This document shows positions 48,283-60,000 of a stretch of 64,000 bases of DNA, piece after piece. The stretch is from Alligator mississippiensis. Taxonomy: Eukaryota; Chordata; Crocodylia; Alligatoridae. The position numbers and the translations under genes were made by a program. Within the stretch, counting starts at the first letter, position 1. Each line of letters starts with the position of its first letter. The stretch is taken from assembly GCF_030867095.1 (NCBI RefSeq), contig NC_081831.1, positions 52,813,716 through 52,877,715 on the forward strand. Reading direction: 5' to 3'. Under the pieces are notes generated by a model. That model made no database searches. It was not told where the DNA came from and worked only from the letters and a program-made list of their open reading frames with translations.

Positions 48283-49376
48283 GAGGAGCCTCTGTGAGGA
48301 AGTTGGCCATGCTTCTTCCTGTCCCAGGCTGCTGCTGCTATGGCTGGTTGCTGCAAATTTGGTCTCAGGAGCTTCTGGGGAGAAGATGGCCAGGCCCTTT
48401 CCTGCCTCCTGCTGCTACTAGCAGCTGGTTTTGCCTCAGAGCTTTTGGACTACGTGGGCTGCACCCCTTCCTGCCTTGGGGGGCTGCTGCTGCTGGGTGC
48501 CCCCCCAGAAGAGGTCCTCTGCTGCACTGCACCCCAGCTTCTGCACCCCTGTTCTACCTTGCTGCCCAGCCCATTGCCAAGCCATGGTCAGAGGACAGCT
48601 TGGAGAGGGAGCCTGCGCTGCTTGTAGGCCCCTCCCACACCATCACTTCCAGAGTGTTAAGGAACCTTGCCTTCCCCAGCTGCCCTGGCAGGCCACCCCC
48701 ACCTTCACCTCCACTTTCACCAGGAGCAAGCCCTGAGTGGCTGAACTGGATGGCTCATACCATCACTGTTACTGCAGTTTCTGCTGCTTCCCCCTCTTAG
48801 GAGAGAGGGAGATTCCTTGCTGCACCACCTGACACCACACCTGCACTGGATCATTTCCTAATTGACTGACTGCTCCCACCTTTCCCCACAGCTACCTTAC
48901 TGCATCTAATCCTGATTTGTCTTACTACTTACTGCTCTGCTGCTGAGTGACTGGCTGGAGGCTTGAGGGGCTTCTGGACAGATCTTTCACAAACAAAGCC
49001 CCTCCATTGCTCCAGCCATCTTTCACATCTGCCTCAGCAGCCTTCCCTGTGTGTTTTTTGCCTTTGTGTGGTAAGTCCTGTGGTCCACTCCCCCTGACCT
49101 GGCATTTGTTGTGTGGCTCAGTAAGCTAGCTTGAGCTTCCCCAGCCCTTGTGTGTCCCCCCCCCCCGGTCCCACATTCTTAAAGCATAGGCCTCCATTTT
49201 TTGGTTTTGTGTTTTGTTTTTGTTTTTTTCATGCAGAGCTATGGCTAAGTGAGCTTCAGCTCCCTTCCTCCCTATCCCCTTTCTGCCCCACAACCCCAGC
49301 CTGCCCCTACTAGATTCACCAGCCCCATGGGATATTTTCTTTTTCTTTATTGTCTTCCCTGCCCTCATATGAAACA

Positions 49377-51400
49377 ATGGCAGGGCAGGGACCTTCTGTG
49401 GGGGCAGATACCCCCACAGAGCTTCCAGCAGCCCCCACTATGGGGTTGGATCCCATCCAAGCCCTCAAGGGGATGCATGTCCCTGCAGCCTCCAACCTGC
49501 AGGCAGAGTCCAACCAACCTTCTCCAGGGGTGGAGAAGCCTGTAACCTCTGCTGCAGGGGCAGGTGAGATTCCAGTAGGAGGCCAACAGAACCAGGGGGT
49601 CACCCCTGGATAGTTCCTCCCTGAGGGGTTCCCAAGCCCCCTCTCCCATCATTGGGGACCAAGGGCAAGGGCAGTGAGAAGGACTCCCCTTCAGGTTCCT
49701 CTACAGCCGGGGGGTGGGAAGGGCAAGGGCCCTGCCCTGAAGCCTAGATCAGGTACACTACACCAGCCAGCACACCCACTCAATTTGTCCCTGGCCCTAG
49801 CTCAGGCCCCACCAACATGCCCCCTCCCCCCGGGTGGGGAACCACAGCTATGCACAGGCAGATGCGGAGAGACCCAAAGCCAGGGGGCTTTGACCTGCCA
49901 CTGCCAGCCCTTCCAGCTCAGGCAGGGAGAACCCCTTTCTGGCACTCACCCATGGAATTGGGGTGAAGTGCCAACTGCCAAAGCAAGAGAACCTGTACTT
50001 TGAGACCTGGGTGCAGGCCCTGGATTGGGTAGTGGGGGCCCCCAATGTCACAGCAGTCTCCTACTTCCTTCACAAGGGGGTCTTTTTCCTTGCCTTGGAG
50101 GCTGCTGCACAAAAGGCAGTGGAGAGGAGATTTGTGGTGGAGGGCACTATGTCCCCCTCAAGCTTCTAGAAGACCTGGAGACCAGGGTGGTCCTCAGATC
50201 CATCCCTCCCTATATCCCCAGTTGGGCCCTACTCCCCCAGCTCCAAACCCTGGGGAGAATTCTCTCTCTGGTGGTAGCCCTCTGACTGGAGTGCCGAGAC
50301 CCTAGCCTAGTCACATGTGCTCTTTCCGTTGCTAGAACATGATCCAGCTGGCAGCGGGAGCACAGCTGGAGGCTGAGAGGTGCCTGGTAATTCCTTATGA
50401 GGGTTCCCTGGTGAGGATTTTCTATATGCTGGGGGACCTGCAGTGCTTCTGGTGCCATGCCCCATGGCACTTGCATCATGAGTGCCCCAGGGGCCAGGCA
50501 GGGAGGGCATCTGTGGGTCCCACTGGAAAAAGGAGTGCCTCAACCATTGGTGCCTCACCCTCCTCAGGCCCCCCTGGCACCCCACCCACAAGTATTAGCC
50601 CACCTGTGAGCTCAAGTGACCCTGCCCCGCAACCAAGTCTTGTGGAGTCCCAGGGAGGGCACCAGAAATTGGGGGGGGGGGGAGGGAGCATGGTTCCCTG
50701 CCCCTAGTCATAACACCAGCAGCCCCCAAGCTGCTGCTGTGGCTGCCCCACCCCCCAAGCCTCAGGTCCCCTCCAGGTGTAAAAGCAAGAGGAAGGCCCT
50801 GGAACAGCTGGAGCCCTCTTTCATGGAGGACTCCTCTCTTCCTCCCAAGACCACCATGCGTGGGGAAGGAGCGGCCCAGCCTCCAGGGGCCTCCCCAACT
50901 GTGCCTGACACCCCACCCCAGAAAAGATAAACTGGGTGATCCCCACGGAGGAGGTTTTGGGGCTGCTAGATAGAACAGAACAAGAGCCCATGGGGGAAGC
51001 CGTTCATTGTGCTGACCAAGGCCTACCCCCTGAAACCATGAGTGATCAGGCCTGCCCAAATGAAGACCTGGTGGCAGAGCCTCCTTCCTCTGATCTAGGG
51101 GATACAGAGGCCCTGGGGCCTTCTGAGGGAGGAAGTCCCCTTTCCCAAGAACATGCTGGAGCCACCCCAGTGCCTGGTGGGTCTCTTCCCTCCCCTTCCC
51201 AAGAAAACCTCATCTCCAGCCTGCCCCATAGTCCTGCACCAGAGATGGTCATGGTTGGGTCCCCAAATCAATGGTCCTATTTCACTGGGGACCCTGCACA
51301 GAACCCCCAGGGCTCCAGCTCTACCCCACAATCTTGTGAAGGACCCCCACCCTTACCCCCACCCCTCACCCAGGGGGCTGTAGAGCTCTTCCAATCCTAA
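49377..51400 (+). pseudogene. Tx1-like ORF1, disrupted
   Basis: The probable start is MAGQGPSVGADTPTELPAAP at 49377. A Pro/Gly/Lys-rich region follows. A segment at 49963-50169 (LPKQENLYFETWVQALDWVV, then FLALEAAAQKAVERRFVVEG) looks like the RRM-like part of related ORF1 proteins. The CCHC knuckle C-x2-C-x4-H-x4-C is at 50444-50485 (CFWCHAPWHLHHEC). A long Pro/Ser-rich tail ends at 51400. Several frame changes separate these parts. By analogy to this clade the product would coat LINE RNA. Confidence 0.75.
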
Positions 51401-51831
51401 CTAGAGTCTGGGGTCTTAACAGACTGGGGGGTTCAAATGGTGCCTAATGAGCCCTCTGACCCCAGGACCAGGATAAGGACACCCGAGTACCAGCAGGCTC
51501 CATGGAGCCTGCAGACCTCTCGGTTCTACTGGTCCCCAGAGATGAGCTAGTTGCATTTTTTGACTGTGACTGCACCTGCCGGTCTGCCAGCAGGGTACAG
51601 CTAGCCTTGGACCTCTGAGGAGATTTTGACAGCATCCTCAGCACTACAAGGGCACTGGCAGGGAAAGGCAAGGGGCCTAAAAGCTGCAATTCCCAGATCT
51701 ATAGGTGGGCCTGCAGTTTCATAGATGCCTCTATACGTATGGGAGGGTTCCACATAAACCAGCGGGCCTCACACCAGGTATTGAGATGCATGAGGCCCCT
51801 TCTGTACCATCTACTCCACACCCCCCCAGGC

Positions 51832-54800
51832 ATGATGTCATTTAAGATTGCAACCCTCAATGTCCATGGATGCAGGAAAGGTCTCTGGAGGTGCCGGGTG
51901 TTCTCCTTCCTTCAGAAGGGAGGGTGACCCATGGTATTCTTGCAGGAGATCCTGATGACTCCAGCTGACAAGCGAAATTGGTGGCTGGAATGGGGAGGTA
52001 GGGTCTTTTTTAGTCACCTGTCAGTCACCTTATGCTGGGTGGCCACCCTGTTCTCCCCACACCTGCAGCCGGAGGTATCCAGGGCATTGAGGTGGTGCTG
52101 GGCTGCTTGCTGCACCTCTAGATCAAGGTACAGGGGCTGGTCCTGAACTTTCTGAATGTGTACACCCCTTGAGGGACCCGGAGTTGGCAGATTTCTTCCA
52201 CCAGGTGGCCACATAAATCAGCAATCTCTAGACGACCACCACTCCCACAGTCCATTTGTCCGGTCGTACATTCAGCTCCTTTGGGGGTGGATCGTGTCTC
52301 CCACTTCTTCTATTCCCTGGAGAGGAGGTGGGGGGCCACGAAGTACATCAACTGCCTTCTGGTGGGTGATGGCACCTCCCTCATGGATCCAGGTGAGATG
52401 TGCCAGAATGCACAGGTCTTTTTCAAAGAGTACTTCTCTCTGGATCCAAACAATGCTGAAGTCTGTCAGACCCTGTGGGAGGGACTCCTGCAGGTCAGCA
52501 TGGGGAACCAGGACCAGCTGGAAGCTCCTCTCACTCTGGCTGAGTTTTTGGCCGCCCTCCTCCTGGTGCCTGCAACAAGGCTTCAGGCATTGATGGGCTG
52601 ACCTCAGAGTTCTACCAGGCTTTCTGGGTCATCCTCGGTCTGGACCTTGCTGCAGTCTGGGCTGAATCTGAGGGAAGTGGGGAGCTCCCCCTGTCATGCT
52701 GGAGGGCTGTGCTGACCCTCCTGCTGAAGAAGTGAGATCCCCCATGACCTAAGGAATTGGCATCCCCTGTCCCTTCTCTGCCTAGACTACAAGGTGGTAG
52801 CAAAGGCCATCTTGCTGTGCCTGTTGTTCATGCTGATGGATTTGATCCATCCTGACCAGATGTACACAGTACCCTGATGTTTCATCTTCAACAACCTGTA
52901 CCTGGTTCGGGGCCTCCTGGAGCTAGCACACTGGGACGACCTGTCTTTTTGCCCTCCTATCCCTGGACCAGGAGAAGGCATTTGACAGAGTGGATCATGG
53001 GTACCTCGCTGACACACTGCAGTCTTTTGGCTTTGGGCCCCGCTCTGTGTGGGCTCTCCCAGGTGCCTTAGGCCTCTACAGAATGTTTGGTCAAGCTCAA
53101 CTGGACCCTGATGGAACCCATCCTATTCAGGAGAGGGGTGCGTCAAGGCTGCCCACTGTCAGGTGAGCTGTATTCCTTGGTCCTGGATCCCTTCCTTGTT
53201 CCCCTGTAGAAGTGGGTGGTGGGGTTGAATTTCCAGGAGCTGGCAGTGCAGATGGTCCTGTCAGCATATGTGGACAACATACTCCTCATTTTCCAGGACT
53301 TGGGCAACATGATGCAGGTGGAGGTCTGCCAGGCACTGAACTCAGTGGCCCCCTCTACCTAGGTCAACTGGGTCAAGAGCTTTGGTCTGGTGGTGGGTGA
53401 TGGGTGGCAGGTGGGCTTACTCCCACCTCTGCTAAATGGGATTTGCTGGAGCACCACCTTACTGCTCTACTTGGGGGTCTACCTGTCCCCCAAAGACCCC
53501 TCCCCACCAGAGAACTGGCACCAGCTGGAGGCAAGGGTGAGCAGCTCTGAGCATGGGCAGGGCTCCTGCAATGTCTCTCCCTGTATGGGAGAGTGCTGGT
53601 GCTGAACCAGATGATCCTGTCCATGCTCTGGCACTGCTTGCACACCCTGCCTGTGCTTCCTGAGGTCCTGGTGGGACTTCAGAGATGGGTGCTGGATTTT
53701 TTCTGGCAGGGGTGGCACTGGGTTGCTGCAGAAGTCCTGAGCCTCCCCTGTGGGAGGGCAGCCAGGGCTTGGTTTGCATGCACAGCCAGGTCTTGGCATT
53801 CTGCTTTCAGGCCCTACAGTGACTGCTATACAGTGTCGGTGGCCATGCGGCATGAGGCAACTCGGGCACACTTTCTGTGGCCACTTCTTGGGGATCCAAT
53901 ACAAATGACAGCTCCTCAGCCTGCAGGGATTTTCCCTGCAGGACCTGTGAGGGCTGCCAGATTTCTACCAGGACTTCCTCCGGGTGTGGAGGCTTGTCTC
54001 TGCCTCCAGGTCCCCTGCAACAGTCGCCTAGGGTGCCGACCTGCTTGTTGACCCCCCCCCCTGGATTCCTCAGCTAGAGGTGCCAACAGCAGAGGTGCCC
54101 CGGTTACGGCAGAGGTTGATCCTGGCTGGTGTCACCCTTATTCAAGACCTCCTGGACTATGATAAGCAGGAGTGGGTGGACCCTGCTGTGCTGGCCTGGT
54201 ACATTCATCTACCCACGACACATGCAACCTGCCATCTGATCCAGGAGGTGAAATCTGCCCTACCTCCTGATGCCCTTGTCTTTGTTGATCAGGTCCTATG
54301 CAGTGGCAGCCCCCACCCCCCTGTGTCCTCCAACCCACTGGAGTTTGTTGTGGGGCCGGCGCCTCACCCAGCTTCACAGCGCTCCCTGCTGTCCCACCTG
54401 AGCTGGCTGGAGGTCACCAGCCTGATCCACTTTTCCACCGTCCATTGCTACCACCTCTACATGCTCATGTATCGCATTGTCCATCATGCCACCCTCATGT
54501 CCCACCCAGACACCAAGTGGCTGGACCTGCTCGGTAAGGGCATGGCTGGGGCACCCCAGGGGCTGAGTCTGTACTCCACCCTCATCCCACAAGCCACTGG
54601 AGACCTCAGCTGGTGGATCCTCTATGAAGCCATCACCATGGGCATGTAAGTGGTGAGTTTCATGGACACCCTGGTCTCCTGTCCCTTCTGCGGGCAGTGG
54701 GAGACCCTGGTGCACATGAACCTCAAGTGTGCCAGATTGCAGCCCCTCCATCTCCCTAACCTCCTCTTGAGGTTCTAGTTGAATTTCACCTCCCATGTCT

Positions 54801-55143
54801 TTGGTCACCCCATCTGTAGCCCCACCAAGTCCCGGACCTCCTGGTCAACTCGCTCCTGGCCCTGGCCAAGTGGGTCCTATACCCCTGCAGGGTGCTCAGA
54901 GACTGTGGGGCCACTTTCCTTTCCCTTCTCCATGCGCATTTCTTGGCAGCGCACCAATGGGCAACATCCACTGGATCCTTGGATGCCTTTGAGGACTGGT
55001 GGGTGCAGTCTGGGGGGGGCTCTGCTTTGTGTCCCCCACGGGTGCACTTACTTTCATGTTTTGACCTTCTGACCCACACAACACTCCTATCCTGTTTCTT
55101 CATTGGTTGTTCCAAGTATTCTGTTGTAACATTCACCCATTAG
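51832..55143 (+). pseudogene. Tx1-like ORF2 (endonuclease-reverse transcriptase), disrupted
   Basis: It starts with MMSFKIATLNVHGCRKG at 51832, and the QEI block (equivalent to QET) follows at about 51943. The catalytic C-terminal half of the endonuclease, with the DFN and SDHH blocks, is deleted near 52215-52250. Reverse-transcriptase blocks are [14 protein letters not shown] near 52966, [11 protein letters not shown] near 53138 and AYVDNILL at 53264-53287. The YxDD box (53267-53278) reads YVDN. An in-frame TAG at 53207-53209 sits at the same place as in copy 1. A CCHC-type finger CPFC-x7-H-x4-C (54680-54730) and GSLDAFEDWW near 54977 mark the C-terminus. Frameshifts near 52940 and elsewhere complete the inactivation. 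Confidence 0.85.
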
Positions 55144-55194
55144 CCTCCATAAAATAGTAGCTATTCGTTAGCCAGGTGGACCTTTGGGCAGGAG

Positions 55195-56259
55195 GGTCAC
55201 AATCCCCCCCTCCCCCCCGATGCAGGTCCCCAGCTTCTTTCTGCAGGGCCACAGCCCCCCCCCCCCCCACACACACACACAGGGCCCATAACTTACCTCC
55301 TGAAGCAGGGACTGTGCCAGTAGAGTCTGACAGAGTTTGAGCTGTTTGCCAGGGCCACTCATGCCACCAGGCTGGCCCGGTCCCATGGCAGCAGGACCCA
55401 GCATGGTGTGCAGGGACCGCATGCCGAGCTGTGTCAGGTCCTGCTAGCACAAGGGCCACTTATAGCACCAGGCCAGCCTGGTGCTTGCCACCCCTCAGCT
55501 CTGCATGGGCTCCCACATGCCTGCCCCCTCACCTGGCCCCAGCAGCGCCGGCAGCAGCAGGCAACATGGCTGTGGCTGTGACTCTGCTGCAGGCATAGGT
55601 AGGCAATGATGCGGTGCTGTGTGACCCAGACTCCTGCATGCTGAATGGACCCAGCCCAGCCCATTAAAGGCTGTGCACTAGCAGGCTGGGCTGGATCAAT
55701 TCAGCATGTAGGGGCCTGGGTCACACAGCACTGCATCACTGCCCACCTGTACCTACAGCAGAACCACAGCTATGCTGCCTGCTGCCTCCAGTGCCATGGG
55801 GGCTGAGTCAGGGGGCAGGCATGTGGCAGACCCTGTTCAAGCCCCTCCATGTCCCCACCCACTGGGACATCCCCCTCCTGCCACTCTCCACACCCCCTGA
55901 CACCTTCAACCACTCCCCATAGCCCCCAAGAACCCTGTCCACACCCAACACCCCCCCTGGATCTCCTTGCCACTCACCACCCCATTCCCTAACTTACCTT
56001 GGACAGAGCCAGGGTCAGCAGGAACACCACAGAGATGCTCTGGCCAAAACCAGAGCATCTTTTCTGGAGGACTGACTCCTGTGTTGCCTCCAGGCATGGT
56101 CTGGGTCTGTGCCTTGCCGACTGTTCTGTGGAGCGTTACTTATTTTATTTTATTTTTTTTTTTACCCCTATTTTTACTTTCCTGCATGTGCCTCTTGCAG
56201 TGTCTGAAAGGGTTTTGAGACACTGCAAAAGGCACGTGCATGCTGATTTGGACACGCCC
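55195..56259 (+). repeat. GC-rich host tail with intact right terminus (composite 2)
   Basis: C runs and degenerate GC-rich repeats fill 55195-55980. The stretch 56000-56110, with ccagagcatcttttctggag, matches 15790-15860 on the opposite strand. The final hairpin (cctcttgcagtgtctgaaag and its near complement) leads into GGACACGCCC. Confidence 0.65.
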
Positions 56260-56902
56260 TCACAGACTTCCCAAGGGAAGAGGCTTTTAGGTATCAATCT
56301 TAGTTGGGTTTCTCAGGCTTATGTGATTGGGGCAACATAGGAGCTGCAGCCTGGGGGAGGGCAAGGACGGTGGGGAGGGGAGAGAAAGAAGTGTCTAAGA
56401 TATAGCTTGCTTTGGCATTGTGACACACTGTAATTTGTAGCTCTGGAAAAACCAGAAATGGTAAGGAAACAGTAGGAAAATATCTGCAACGCTGTCCAAA
56501 AGGGCTTTATTATCCCTTCAATTGAATGGGACAAAATCAACACAAATGCTAATCAAATCCAACCTGTAAGGAGTGAACAGTATATAGACTGTAACTATAC
56601 AGATATCATTACAATGTTCCCTCATAATCACACATGACCTTTGTTTTTTCCTTTTTTTTCCCCAAGTAAACCCCACTTGGGATCATGTGTGATCTCACCC
56701 TATTACAGGAAGAAAAATGTAAAAAATAAGCCAATGTAGGTGTCATGGCAAAAAACAGCAGAACTCGCTTCAGGAAAATAAACAAGATTTTTTTTCTATT
56801 GCTTCTGAGTGCCTCCCTGAGTGAAGAGGTAGTGTCTGTCTGTAGCCAGACCACCTGTTTCCCCTATTTGGGAAGCAGAAGCTGATATGTTCTTAGGGGT
56901 TT

Positions 56903-57087
56903 GGGACAGAAGTTTCATAAACCAGTTTGGCCTAAATCAGTTAAGTCTGAAACTACATTCAACCAGGTTTATCTTAAACTGCTTTTGATCATTTTGAAAG
57001 TGGTTTATGTGCACTGAACTTCTGTTCTGTTACAGGTTTAAACCAGTTTCCAATCACTTAAATGGGTTTATGTGTAACTTCTGTCCC
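56903..57087. mobile_element. MITE with GGGACAGAAGTT termini (185 bp)
   Basis: The left end GGGACAGAAGTTTCATAAAC pairs with the reverse complement of the right end, GGGACAGAAGTTACACATAAAC. Internal ggtttaaac/ctggttt words are also inverted. No flanking duplication could be fixed, so the superfamily is open. Confidence 0.65.
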
Positions 57088-60000
57088 TAGCCTGGATGCA
57101 CCAATATCTGGTGAAAAGGAATGAAATTTTACTGTGGATCTCTGGGCACCTTTAAGGCCAGTAGACATGGCAGAAGAGCTCATGTGAAACATTTCTAGGG
57201 TTAGGCAAGGTCTGGAAGTAAGAATACATAGAGAATAGAGATGTGAGATTGTGCACTGATCCCTTTTCTGAGAGCCCAGTGCTAAGGAGTACCTTTATAG
57301 ACCTGACACTAGCCTCTGTGAACCTCTTTTCCTGAGCCAGTGTTACCAGAATATTTTTAATAGAGAGAAATAAGAAAGCTGGTTTCTCTGGTTTTCCTTT
57401 CCTTTTTTCCCCTTCTTTTGCCATTTAGTTAATGTTTTATATTCACAGTTTGTAGGGTGTAAAGAACATTCACTTTGTACCTTCCCTAATGTCATGCAGA
57501 GACGTAGCACTGTTGGAGATAGGAGGCTGGTCACAGTAGCTTAAACACATGACATTTTAAGCAAAAGTGATTCAGAAAAAGACAACTGTCTTTGCAACAA
57601 CAGAGAGCAGGCAGCAGAGCTGTCATTTGTTAAATTGGGTATTGTCTCATTAAATTTCTAAGCACAGTGTCAGGAAAGATTAGAAGCAGAATGACAGATT
57701 CAACTGGCTCAACAACTTTGCCACAATCATATGAAAACATTAAGAGAAGTATAAAGAAGGAAGAAAAATTACACGCGTAAAATAACAGACTTAAATAGCA
57801 CATAATTATAACTTCTCCAAGTGACCAACTGACACCTGCAGTAGTAAGATTTTGATTGTATTACAGTTCATTAACTGCCCAGCCATAGCAAACATATCCT
57901 TGCCTTAGGCTTAAGGAAAGATAAAAAGGTAAAGCTAAGGATGACATGAGAAAATATTTTCTTCCGTGACTTTTTTTAAGGACATTCTTGTCAAATAACT
58001 AGTTCACATTAAATGAAATCTATTCTTCTCTCAAAACCTGATCCAAAATCAAAGCCTTGCTGAGGTTCAAAAACATGTTTATTTTCATTTCTTATATTCT
58101 TATGTTCTTCCCAGTTTCGTGTAGCACAGGAAGTTGAAACATTCTGAGAAAGCTATTACCGTAGGACAGTTAACATAGCTAGGGCCACGTTCTCTGGCAT
58201 TTGTACTATTTCTCTTGCTTGTGAGATTTCCAGCCTGATTTCCTTAAAAAAATAAATAAAAAAAAAGGCAGATGTTCAAATTAGAACTAACCAGAATCTT
58301 TGCACAAGACTCCAAGTATCTTTACAAAACATCTAATATACAGCTTAGAAAATTTCCATTTTTGAAAATCCACATATTCCTAATTGTTCTTATGGACACA
58401 AAAGGCAGATTTCCCTCCAAAAGTAGATAATTTTATATTTAAAAATGAGAAATCATTTAAGTGGTAAAACTCCATTGAAAGTAAGCATGACTTGCTCCTC
58501 AGCACATTAAGGACTTTGACAAGGTCCCTGTCCTTTTTTTATGCCAGTTTTACCCACTTCATAGGCTGTACCAGTAAGCACCAGTAATGAATCACTTGAG
58601 TTTGAATGATACACACATGAATTATATGTTTTATATGTGTCCCTAATTCAATCCTTATACACCCCTCTTTAGGGAAGGGGCTCCATTTTAAGTTTCCTAC
58701 ATTTTAAGTTTCATTTCTTCAAACCCAACAGCTCTTGAGCAAGAAACAGTCAGAAGTTTGAACCAATATACAGGAGGTAGGTGGAGGAGGTGGTAAAACA
58801 AACTTTTGTCTAGAAGCATGTTTTTTGTGTAGGATAAGCAGAAGAAAGGGAGTGGGAAGAAGGAAAAAATACGTTTTTTGAAGTTTAACACAGAATGACT
58901 GTTTAGAAGATTAATAGTTTCTACCAGGCTCTTTGTAGAAATATTTTCTCTAAGAATTATGCATTCTATAAAAAATATGCTATATATTCCTTGTAGAAAT
59001 AAGTGATGTATTAGGACTAGATTGTGATCAGCTATGTAAGTCAGAGGTAACTCAAATGAGCACAGGGACATAAAAATATTTTATTAGTCCAGTAAAGATA
59101 TGCTGAGAGCTAGAATGACCCTATTTATGGTTTTTCCTATGGTGGAGTGAGCTGGAGGAGGAAACTCTGACCAGTTTTTTGTTGAATTAGAGAGACTTGT
59201 CCCCTGATTTGGAGAATCCACCCCATGCAAATCCTTACAGAAGCATAGAATAACCCTGCACTGTTTCATTGTAGCTAGGCTGTGGCTTAATGGATCAAAT
59301 AGAGTGGAAGGTTTAAGTCAGAAAAATCTTTTTGTTTTGACCACAGTAAAACAACATGAATAAAGAAAGCAGGATTTGTTCCATAGAATGTGGACTGGAT
59401 TGCTTTCTTTGTTTCATCCATTTTGAGCTTCACTGCAATGCAAGTGAAGCATAAAGCAGAGGCTTGCCCTAGGGATTCCTCTAGCTTGGTGAGCAGCACT
59501 GGGGAAGCCACAACCAGCTTTGTAGCCTACTTTCTTCAACTGTGCCCAGCCAGGGATTGGATACAGCTGAGCAATTAGCCTGATATACAGATTAGTTGGA
59601 ACATCTTTCTAGAATTCTGAGATAGATAGATAGATAGATAAAACTTGGTGCCTAATGCTTATTTTTTTAAAATATCTATGATATAATTGTTTCTAATATA
59701 AATGTTTACAAGATTTTTTTGTTGCAAAACAATTTCCTATAAGTTATTTTTGCAGACCTCATCAAACACAGTTTAGTATGATTTCTTTTCCTTTAATTCA
59801 GTAGATTTGTTTATCAATAGAAGAGTAGTGCTCTGTTATAAAAGAATAATTCCTCATTAGAGGCAGGGCTGCTTATTTAATGTGCAAAAGAAGCAATAAT
59901 AAACAGTTGCATTTCTAGTTTTCCAGTAATGGTAGCTGCTGTGATATAGACTATAGACTGCAAAGGAATCTCCTTTCTACACAGCATCAGAAACCTGCAT

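Larger units (their letters stand above)
48283..55188 (+). mobile_element. Tx1-clade non-LTR retrotransposon, nearly full length, inactive (copy 2)
   Basis: This 6.9-kb plus-strand element is homologous to copy 1 from just after the target site through gttagccaggtg near 55177. It keeps the 5' segment missing from copy 1 (48592-49655), including a likely ORF1 start at 49377. It lacks about 0.65 kb of the endonuclease region around 52215-52250. ORF1 (49377-51400) and ORF2 (51832-55143) are both broken by frameshifts and stops. Confidence 0.85.
48183..56259 (+). mobile_element. Composite 2: truncated TIR host carrying a Tx1-like LINE
   Basis: Host sequence starts abruptly at gagctagagcccagtgcc (48190), matching host position 41880 onward. 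About 180 bp of the host left end, including its terminal repeat, is therefore missing. The LINE follows at 48283-55188. The GC-rich host tail resumes near 55195 and ends with the intact terminus GGACACGCCC (56250-56259). The part of the tail equivalent to 17300-17496 of composite 1 is missing. With only one terminal repeat this copy could not be excised as a unit. Confidence 0.65.
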
